Below, piece after piece: positions 56,550 to 64,000 of a stretch of DNA of 64,000 nucleotides. The position numbers and the translations under genes are program-made. Source of the DNA: Orobanche coerulescens (Eukaryota > Streptophyta > Magnoliopsida > Lamiales > Orobanchaceae); assembly GCA_033398695.1 (NCBI GenBank), contig CM065802.1, forward strand, positions 204,557,096-204,621,095, given 5' to 3'. A model generated the notes under the pieces. The model was not told the origin of the DNA. It searched no databases and saw nothing but the letters and a program-made list of their open reading frames with translations. Every line of letters starts with the position of its first letter. Position 1 is the first letter of the stretch.

Positions 56550-56740
56550 AACCTGCGGTTGGATTGAGGGGGTCCAGCATAGAGTAATTACTTGGGAGAC
56601 GACTCTTTGTGCGCGGTAGTTGAGGATATCTAAGAACCTGAGAGCCAGATACACATCTCGCGATTTAACTGGTAGCAGTACTGTGGGGCCGAGGCTGTTA
56701 TCCCGATAACTAGTCAGGTGTAAGTTTGAAATCTCGGTAT
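56550..56740 (+). mobile_element. SINE-like retroposed insertion
   Basis: About 190 bp is flanked by imperfect ~20-bp direct repeats containing ACATAATAAAACAA (56525-56549 and 56749-56768), with an A-run at its 3' end. TTAACTGGTAGCAG resembles a pol III box A and AAGTTTGAAATCTC a box B. They lie in the second half, which is unusual for a SINE, so a different retroposed RNA is possible. Confidence 0.5.
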
Positions 56741-56768
56741 AAAAAAAAACATAATAAAACAATAAAAG

Positions 56769-57295
56769 TTAAAATAAGTTTACACATCCAGAAAAATATA
56801 AGGAAATCGTCTCAATTCTGATCAGTTCATCTACTCTCAATCTCGGATTTTCTAGAAAGATTCAAATTATTTCATTTTTTCCAGACGATTGACGATTGTA
56901 GAAGAGTCAATTTCACTGGGTATAAGTTTTAGTTTTTTCCAAAAATTCGATTAGTTGGTTAATTTGTTTCATACCTCACTTGAATAATTCAATCTTATTT
57001 ATAAATATAACATATATATATATATATATGGATTGACTATGGTGGAAACATTCTTAATGGTGAAATTTAGAAACCAGTTGCATTATTAAGTAATATTTGT
57101 TATTATTTGTTGCATCAAGTTGGTCGCTAGTATATGCAACAAATAATGCAATAAAAATACATAAATGCATATAATTCTACTCATCTACAGCCGTTAGATC
57201 ACTAATATCAATGACCTACAAAAGTTTCTAGATTTCCCAAGGTAATTAGTTTTCATATGATCTATTTCATATATATATATATATATTGTTAGATT
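56769..57295. other. Spacer with TA microsatellites
   Basis: No coding sequence seen. (TA)n runs occur near 57010-57028 and 57270-57287 and bracket about 240 bp that could be a small MITE, but I saw no convincing TIR. Confidence 0.4.
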
Positions 57296-58695
57296 TGCGT
57301 GGTGAAGTATGACGGGCAAAAGAAAATTTGAATCGTGAAGCTAAAAGAGAAAAAAAATGAAAGGCAAGAGATCCTCTCAAATTCTCTCACCGGATCTATG
57401 GATAGGTACATAACATTTACCGCACATTTTGTTGAAAATATCTATTGCACCCATAGTTGATACGCCTATTGAATCTGTAGTTGAATAACCTATTGTACTG
57501 TGGGGGAAATTGAAATACTCCCTCTGGTCCCTATTATAAGTCCCTTTTTACAAAGTTGAAACAGTCCAAATTTAAAGTTCCTTTGCCTAGTTTTATACAA
57601 TTGTTCAAGAGCATTTACAAAAACACCTTTTATTTTATCTCCAAAGAAAGAAAAAAATATGATGGTTCAAATTGCAACACATACATTTACTCTTTCTCTC
57701 TCTCCACAAATATTTTATCTATATGTTTATATATATGGGCAAAGTAGAAAAGTATTATTAATTTATTTTTAAAACACCTTTTTATACCTTTAACTAACTT
57801 ATCTAGGTTTTGATGAATTGGTTGAAAAGGACTTATAATAGGAACCAGAGGGAGTAGATGATTCAAATGACGAGGCTCATTTAAATGAACTGCGAAGGAG
57901 CTAATATTGGAGGAGAACATAATATTGAAGCGGAGATTCGTCTGAATGATAATTATGAAGGAGCTAATATTAAAGAAGAAAATAATAATGAAGCTGAGAA
58001 TGTAAATGGTACTGAACCTTTGAATCATAATTTGGGAATTAGTGGTGAAGAATTGAATTATTTCTAGATCTGAAAAATTGGGGACTTCAATGTTTTAGAA
58101 AAAGATTGATTTGTTAGGAGAAAGACGGAATAAGAGTTATACATATCGTCTATCCAGTTAATGATAAAGATAGAAGCTTTAATGTCAAACAGAACAATCG
58201 ATCTTTGCCAAACGGCGAAAAACTTGATAGATCATGGCTAGTATACTCTCAAAAGAGAAAAAATATTTTGCTTTTGTTGTGTGCTATTTAAAAGGGCAAA
58301 AGTTATACCAAGTTCTTTAACAACAGTAGAAGTAGGTTATGATGATTGGAGAAATATTTACTCAAGGCTTAATGAGCATGAAAAATTACCGATCACATGA
58401 CAGACTGGATGGAGGCAGAAATGAGATTGTGGGAAAAAATGACAATTGATTCTGCGAATCAGAAAGTCATTGAAAAAGAGAAAAATAGTATGGAAATATG
58501 TTTTGAAGAGAATTATAGATGTTCTAGAAACTCTTGCTAGCACTAATTTAGCTTCTCGGGAAAGTAATGAAAAACATGATCATAACAGTGGGAATTTTCT
58601 AAGCACAATTTGTTTGTTGGATGATTATGATCAGATCATGGAAGAGCACATTAAATCGTGTATGAAAGAAGGATATCCATCGTGCCTATTATCTT
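57296..58695 (+). pseudogene. Decayed hAT transposase (TTF-type zinc finger / DUF4371-like)
   Basis: Several frames together resemble the N-terminal half of plant hAT transposases of the TTF zinc-finger type. Visible pieces are VIHIVYPVNDKDRSFNVKQN and RSLPNGEKLDRSWLVYSQ (58150-58250), KIFCFCCVLFKRAK (58260-58310), YDDWRNIYSRLNEHEKL (58338-58389), DWMEAEMRLW, and VLKRIIDVLETLASTNLASR then NSGNFLSTI (58495-58610). The order and spacing fit TTF finger then DUF4371. At least three frameshifts and several stops break it. The acidic ORF 57885-58067 (two EGANI copies) would be the variable linker. A Stowaway MITE interrupts the 5' part and G6 cuts off the 3' part at 58695. The RNase H-like core and dimerisation domain are absent. 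Confidence 0.7.
57518..57854. mobile_element. Stowaway-type (Tc1/mariner) MITE
   Basis: It starts CTCCCTCTGGTCCCTATTAT and ends with the reverse complement of CTCCCTCTGGTTCCTATTAT, flanked by TA on both sides (57516-57517 and 57855-57856). It is 337 bp and non-coding. It sits in the decayed hAT transposase gene. Confidence 0.88.
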
Positions 58696-59630
58696 TGTAA
58701 CACCCCCAGAATCTAACCGGGAATATTACACGCCGCAGACCCTCTCCGTGAGGATCCGCCAGGCTAAACATCGAAACAACATAATACATCACATGTCGAC
58801 ACGGCAAAATCACGAACCATTAGACCGATTTGGTCTTTTGTCACTGTCTTAAAAATCAAAAATACATAACTCTATCCGCACTGCACTCCACGCAAGGGTA
58901 AAATACTTCATAACATAGACAATACGACAGCGAAAAAGACAATACAATGGACTCTGACTAACTGAACCCAAAATTGGCCTTGGTGTGATTAGTATCATTC
59001 GTCTTTCATCATTCCTCGTACTGATCCTGTGTCTTGCTCCCGAAAACCTGCATGTACCTGGACACAATACAGATATCCACCCCCGGATTACTCGGGGGTT
59101 AGCAAAACTCCACTGTTTCGCTAGTGCAAGTATAAAGTGCAAATACGAGCCATACACAACACATTCCGAGAATACAACGAAAGACTTCCCGAGATATATT
59201 ATTTGGTTAAAAATAGTTCAAGTCTTGAAACTAGAAACGAAACAAGTAAGCACTTTGAAAACACTTCCAAATCTCGGGAGTTTGGAAAACATTTGAAATA
59301 GAAAAGTTCTGAATTCCTCGAAAGCCACTTAGGGTCACAGCCCCAAAGTTCATTTTTCCAAAAATGAAAATCCATTAACAAGACACGGGGTCCACGGCCC
59401 AACCATTTCGATCACAAAACACAGGGCCCACGACCCGATCATCCACTGCAATTCACTTATAAGGACACATTACACATAACACATTATTCTTATGCCATTC
59501 TAGTCAAACACCAAGACATGATATATAATGTATCTCGACCCCGAGCGCAAAGCATTGTGATACTCCGGACATTTCATAATTAATCATTAAAACATCAACA
59601 TCAATATCACAGAAACCACAGTTGGTAACC

Positions 59631-59850
59631 CGTGGCCGTACCCATTAGTATCGGCCCCCAGAGGCCCCGTCGGACCGTCCCCAGGTGGAAAACAACTTCC
59701 GCGGCCGTACCCATTAGTATCGGCCCCCAGAGGTCCCGTCGAACCGTCCCCAGGTGGAAGAACATCAACACACGCACCCAAGTCCACTTCCGTGGCCGTA
59801 CCCATTAGTATCGGCCCCCAGAGGCCACATGCCATCCCCAGGTGGAAGAG
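59631..59850 (-). repeat. Tandem repeat in the G6 LTR
   Basis: Three units of ~58-65 bp, each with GGCCGTACCCATTAGTATCG, GGCCCCCAGAGG and CCCCAGGTGGAA. The unit sequence differs from that of G4/G5, but both arrays lie in the same part of the LTR and share an AGGTGGA ending. Confidence 0.82.
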
Positions 59851-61061
59851 TAACAACTCACTGATTACAAAACTAAAACTCTCAAAGGTCAAACACACAA
59901 AATATATATAGTCGAGGTACCTTGCTAGAATGGCCATATTATCCAACACGTACTCACAACCCAGAACTATATCAATTCACAAGGGAGCACAAGATCTCAA
60001 CAGCACCGAACGACACAACCAATATCACAAAAACTCACATATTCGTCCATAACCACGTGACTCCAAGCACATAATTTGACAAGAGAATTACACTTTACAT
60101 TTACCGACGCCATAATCATACATAATGACATCACACGAAAGTAAGGTGATCCTATACTCGACACTAGCACACATAATCAACTAAGCATATTAATTCCCGA
60201 CCCACACGGGTCACCTTTACGAAAACTATGATGATAAATATACCGATTCTTTTGAAAAATGGTTATAAATATTTACTTAGCACATATCGACACTTAGCAA
60301 CCATTATATCCACAAAACACGTAATGTATGGGCAAGATACTTGCCTCGAAATCAATTTGTGAATACTCCGACGAAAGCGGTTCGGCCGAAACAGCCCCAA
60401 AAAAGTCCCGAAACAGCCCGGCCGAAACATCCCCAAAACAGCCCCAAAAACCGACCACCTTCACGAGAAATCAATAACAACACAATCACCACGAGAATAA
60501 CACCGCTACGAATCAACACTAAACGAAATCTCAATCGACACTAAGAAACTACAAGGGTTCAAGGGTTCGTTCCAAGAAAGCCAAAATCATGTTCCGGGTG
60601 AGATGAAGTCAATAAACGAGTTACTAATCCGTAGATTACAACCAATACAACAAGAATTACATGACCAATTCATCATAATCGGCCCAGAATTGAAATCAAA
60701 AGGAAAACCCCAAAATATCTCAAGAACATAAATCAACCCGATAAAAACATGAAAACGAAACTCCAAACTGGGGGTTAAGATAAACAAGACTAGATAACAA
60801 CAAGGGAATCAACAATATCAGATTGGATCATGAAATCACGATAAACCCCAAATTATCCCGAAAGTAGGGTTTTAAGAAGAAAATACCTCAATTAAAATGG
60901 CGAAAGATGTTGGGATGTTGTTAAATTCGTACTAGGAACTCAAAGATATTGATGGGTGATGATATCAGGCCAAAATCCATGCTTATATGCCCTCAAGATC
61001 GTCTAGATCGCCGGAAGGAAGAAAGGGGAGGAAGAAATGACGAAAGTTGACATTTGCAGTC

Positions 61062-61190
61062 TTATATATACTGTCAACAGTTAGCGCACGCTAAGGTATG
61101 TGTAGCGTGCGCTAACGGCTGTACAATGCAGTCCAGAACCCTCTGCCAGATCCGTTAGCGCGCGCTAATATATGTATTTAGCGTGCGCTA
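61062..61190 (-). promoter_or_regulatory. G6 palindrome units and TATA box
   Basis: Units start at 61179, 61156 and 61103, 61082 (two pairs, pitch 23 and 21). TATATATAAG on the minus strand (61061-61070) follows the last. Between the pairs is GCAGTCCAGA ... TCTGCCAGA, related to the inverted motif of the other arrays. Confidence 0.8.
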
Positions 61191-61641
61191 ATTATACACT
61201 GAGTAGTCTTTGCTATTACGACCATAACTCCTTCGTCTGGACTCCGATTGACTCGCCGTTTGAACCATTGGAAAGCTAATTTGATGTTCGATCACATTGT
61301 AAAGTTTCAAAATTTTTAGACTTTATAAGCGCCGGTGGTGATCTTACAAAGTCGACTAAATGCACAAAAACGATACTCCTCGACAAAACAATCATTATTC
61401 AACATGCAACGAAACACTAACGGACAACACCAACGATCCAAATCGAAAACGAACACATAACAAAGCAAGACATACTATTAGCTCGACTTACGCAACGATA
61501 AGTCATACCAGTCGAACACCACAACACTGTACATCGTGTCGTACCCAACATAGGGGAAAATCTCAAGAAATCGCCAACAGAACAAAATGAACGGCGCAAT
61601 CGACAAAAATTCAAAAATAACCGGAACCGAGAATCTCGGGT

Positions 61642-62798
61642 TGTTGTGTCAAGATTTATCCATCCCGACAGGCGATCGACTATAAGGCCGAGCGACCAAG
61701 TCAACTCTAGTCAAACTATGGCTAGTTCGCCAAGTCGAAGATATCAGACCACCATCAGGTACCTAGCGATCAACTCCCAAGGCGATCGCCCTTTGGCAGC
61801 TGGCGATCTACTCTAGTGACCGGCTAAGGGCAATCGACCTACGCCCCGAGCAGAGACGATCGCCCGTCAAAGTCATCAAGGACTGGATCTCAGAAAAGCA
61901 CCCACGTGCAGATCCACAAAAGGCGCTGACATACGAGATCTTCGCTGACAGACAAGATCTTTTACTGACAGACAAGACCTTTGACCACAGCCTGTCACCT
62001 ACCTCACCTACCGGCAGGCGCGCCGAAAGTTGTCAGTGGGACCACCCGTGACAGCAACTCAGGACACGTGCAGGTTCCCCATTGGACCGTACCGTTGACT
62101 GCCAGCAACTCCTGCAGACTTTAAGGAGACATGCCCACGTGCTAAAAGACGATCGCCCGATTATTATAATGCATAAAAGGCGATCGCCCGGCACATCCAT
62201 GTCCTATAAATAGAGAACCTCCTCCTACTGGAAAAAGGTTCCGAATTCATTTGACCTACGGTTCGAAATTCATTTTACCACCAACAGAAATACAGTAGAA
62301 CATACATACCAACAAGCTCCCTGCTTTCTCGCCGGAATCCATCTCAGGACTTCTCTCTCCGAATCTCTCGTCCAGAAGACGATCGGCAAAGGCAGCAAGT
62401 CTCCACTAGACAGATTCCAAGAGATTCATAAGCCCAGGAGCCCGAGCATCCAGCTAAATACTCGCCGTGAGAGACTGTCGATCTCTCACCGCCGCGACTG
62501 TTCATCTCCATTGTTACAAGAACTCACAGAGCATCAAATCTGGTTCTTCCGGCAATCTACACGCTCACTAGCTAAGATAACAAGAATCTTTACACTCATT
62601 GTAATTGTATTCTTACATTAGTACTTGTATCCCCAAATATTAGTATTAATAATATCTCGCGAGAGCATTCAAGCCCGGGACTAACAACCCCGGCAAATCT
62701 TGTGTTATTTATCTTTCTCACGGAAGTGCTCTTGCATTTGTTTGCTATCCATCCATTCCAGCAATATCTATCTCCGGAAAATATTTTGGGTAGCAACA
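61642..62798 (+). repeat. Tat 5' LTR (1157 bp)
   Basis: It starts TGTTGTGTC and ends GTAGCAACA (TGTTG/CAACA ends). U3 carries a GGCGATCGCC palindrome series. The TATA box TATAAATAGAG is at 62205-62215. No ORF of note. Confidence 0.8.
61671..62212 (+). promoter_or_regulatory. Tat U3: GGCGATCGCC palindrome series and TATA box
   Basis: Copies and variants start at 61671 (GGCGATCGAC), 61765, 61781 (perfect), 61802, 61829, 61855, 62148 (GACGATCGCC) and 62179 (perfect). TATAAATA is at 62205, 26 bp after the last. Spacing is less regular (16-31 bp in clusters) than in the gypsy arrays. Confidence 0.75.
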
Positions 62799-62800
62799 AT

Positions 62801-62818
62801 TGGCGCTAGAGGAAGGAC
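62801..62818 (+). other. Tat primer binding site
   Basis: TGGCGCTAGAGGAAGGAC starts 2 bp after the LTR and begins TGG, as required to pair with a tRNA CCA end. I did not identify which tRNA. Confidence 0.7.
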
Positions 62819-62924
62819 TTGAACCTTCGAATTTTTATACCTACTGTCCCGAAGAACACTCACTGTTCTCGGGGCATATACTTGAAGTGACACTCACTGC
62901 ACTTCAAAGAAAACCTTCAGAATC

Positions 62925-64000
62925 ATGACATCCGCCGGTACATCGAAGAAAGCCGCTCTCCGAACCGCCGGACACCATATCCCGGTTCAGTCCGAACCCC
63001 AGCCAACGACAGGGGGAATCCGCAGCAACGCGAGACTCTCGATCCCGCACCCGAGAGATGGCCCCGACCTCTCACTCGATCAGTTCCAAACCAAGGAACA
63101 GATCGAGGAGGCTATGGCCATCCTAGAGGAGCGACGGAGAGCATGCGCGTCGCCCGCGATAACTCCCTCGATCATCCGCCGCATGGGAAAACGGAAATTC
63201 AGCGGGCTACTGAACGAGCGATCGTCAGAAAGCCCCAATTCGCGAGGAAAGGCTCTCGCACGATCGGACGGATCCATATTCAATCGCTTTGGGCGCGACC
63301 CATCCTGGCGACCGGGGCATTCAGTTTCCAACCACGAAAAGACAATATCCGAATCCATCACCAGGAGCTCGGCCTACCCACCTCACAGCCGAACGCAGGT
63401 CAGCCATCTGATTCCCGCCCCGATCGCCAGGGGATCAGTACTCAATCGCCTCGGCTCCCGCTCCGAGCGCCGAGCCGCGAGCAGCCAGGCCACGGCGATG
63501 GCCGCTATACAACGCCAGCTCGACGAGATGAAAGCACTCTTGGACACTAGGGCAAGCACCAGCAAAAAGATCGCCGGGCCGACCGAGCCACTCGTGGTCC
63601 ACATCGAGCTTGCCCCCATACAACCAACGATCGCTCCTCCCAAAACACCTCTGTATGAGGGGAGATCGGACCCCGAAACCCACCTGAGTAAATTCCGAAT
63701 CTACATGACTGGGTGTGGGGCATCTGATGCAACCAAGTGTCGGATCTTCCCGTTAACATTGGGCGAGCTGGCCCATAGGTGGTACGTATCACTACCACCA
63801 CGATCAATCACCTCCTTTAAGAAACTGGCGAATGACTTCACGTCATACTTCGCCAAAGAAGGTCGCTGCACTGAAGGCCCCCACCGCGTGATGAAAATCA
63901 AGCAGGGGAAGGACGAGTCAGACGCAGAATACATCGACCGGGTAGACGAAATCATCCTCACCGGCGAACCCGTCAGTGACGAGCTCGCTCTCTATTCGGT
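62925..64000 (+). CDS. Tat-like gag, open frame to window edge (partial)
   Basis: ATG at 62925, about 105 bp after the PBS, opens a frame without any stop to the window end (358 codons plus 2 nt). The N-terminal ~240 residues are Arg/Ser/Pro-rich and poorly defined, with a short helical stretch (QIEEAMAILEERRRACAS, then AAIQRQLDEMKALLD). From about residue 242 comes the retrotransposon gag domain: LYEGRSDPETHLSKFRIYM, then KCRIFPLTLGELAHRWYVSL and SFKKLANDFTSYFA. ESDAEYIDRV is near the end. This is the only element gene in the window without visible damage. The protein would form the particle around element RNA. Frames overlapping it on both strands are shadows. Confidence 0.82.
   Translation, partial: MTSAGTSKKAALRTAGHHIPVQSEPQPTTGGIRSNARLSIPHPRDGPDLSLDQFQTKEQIEEAMAILEERRRACASPAITPSIIRRMGKRKFSGLLNERSSESPNSRGKALARSDGSIFNRFGRDPSWRPGHSVSNHEKTISESITRSSAYPPHSRTQVSHLIPAPIARGSVLNRLGSRSERRAASSQATAMAAIQRQLDEMKALLDTRASTSKKIAGPTEPLVVHIELAPIQPTIAPPKTPLYEGRSDPETHLSKFRIYMTGCGASDATKCRIFPLTLGELAHRWYVSLPPRSITSFKKLANDFTSYFAKEGRCTEGPHRVMKIKQGKDESDAEYIDRVDEIILTGEPVSDELALYS

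Larger units (their letters stand above)
58696..61641 (-). repeat. G6 gypsy LTR, minus strand, interrupted by Tat
   Basis: It starts TGTAACACCCCC on the plus strand, the inverted LTR end. TGTAATATTCCCGG (minus strand) lies about 38 bp inside. The preceding ATCTT (58691-58695) is the candidate TSD. A tandem repeat is at 59631-59850, a TATA box near 61062-61070 and a palindrome array at 61082-61190. The element-sense start of this LTR is not in the window; Tat inserted at 61642. Small plus-strand ORFs (58985, 60341, 61360) are non-coding by appearance. Confidence 0.82.
61642..64000 (+). mobile_element. Tat-like Ty3/gypsy retrotransposon, 5' part
   Basis: It has a 5' LTR (61642-62798), a PBS and a gag frame running off the window. 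It is inserted in the G6 LTR, with CGGGT (61637-61641) the candidate TSD. The assignment to the non-chromovirus Tat/Retand group rests on the TGGCGCT-type PBS and the gag sequence. Pol is not visible, so the lineage is provisional. Confidence 0.75.

Noticed and set aside
56660..56740. tRNA gene
   Set aside because: Box A/B-like motifs are present, but I could not find a matching acceptor stem. The flanking direct repeats and A-run fit a retroposed element better.
57010..57290. MITE between two TA microsatellites
   Set aside because: The flanking TA runs are the only symmetry. No TIR could be seen.
63143..63550. 135-codon plus-strand ORF and several minus-strand ORFs at the right edge
   Set aside because: They overlap the gag frame starting at 62925, which has a recognisable gag domain. 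They are shadows of GC-rich coding sequence.

Overview
This window comes from a large, repeat-rich plant nuclear genome, probably a dicot. I see no host gene. Almost all of it is nested transposable elements: Ty3/gypsy elements of Tekay/Del type (gag with two zinc knuckles, then PR-RT-RNaseH-IN and a chromodomain-like tail), one Tork-like Ty1/copia element, the start of a Tat-like Ty3/gypsy element, and several DNA transposons and MITEs. Labels used here (G1-G6, L7, Cop, Tat) are local. The species cannot be named from the sequence.

Layout: 1-5203 is G1, a gypsy element whose 5' LTR is fused directly to pol by a large deletion. 5204-6934 is L7, part of a gypsy LTR on the minus strand. 6935-34787 is Cop, a copia element split at 9785/30755 by G2 (9786-30754, TSD ATTGA). 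G2 is itself split in its 3' LTR by G3 (18756-29618, TSD GTAAC). 34788-35510 is non-coding. 35511-55285 is a long-TIR element. It holds a hAT-like element (36072-55019), which holds G4 (36129-53388, minus, TSD TATGG), a gypsy derivative with no coding capacity. G4 holds its close relative G5 (43234-51025, plus, TSD CATCT), which has two 3.66 kb LTRs around only 469 bp. A Mutator-like MITE (53561-54779, 10-bp TSD) also lies inside the hAT-like element. 55286-58695 carries foldback elements, a hAT MITE with an exact 8-bp TSD, a SINE-like insertion, a Stowaway MITE and a decayed hAT transposase gene. 58696-61641 is the LTR of G6 (minus). 61642-64000 is a Tat-like element with a gag frame still open at the window edge.

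The most unusual feature is a regulatory architecture shared by the gypsy LTRs G1-G6 and L7. Their U3 regions carry arrays of a 12-bp palindrome, TAGCG-YR-CGCTA. Units are typically in groups of four with a 23-24 bp pitch (about 12 bp of palindrome plus 11 bp of unrelated spacer). Groups are separated by about 50-75 bp, often holding a second inverted motif (GTCCAGT...ACTGGAC). The last unit lies 23-25 bp before the TATA box. G1 and G2 share a 4+4+4+4+2 layout although the spacers have diverged. The unrelated Tat LTR has its own palindrome series (GGCGATCGCC) in the same place. The gypsy LTRs also share candidate splice signals that would put a 1.1-2.2 kb intron inside the LTR, and a copy of their own 5' terminus about 30 bp from their 3' end.

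Nearly all coding copies are dead (nonsense codons, frameshifts, lost catalytic residues). The exception is the partial Tat gag at the right edge. Calls rest on reading the sequence and on family knowledge; no search was run.
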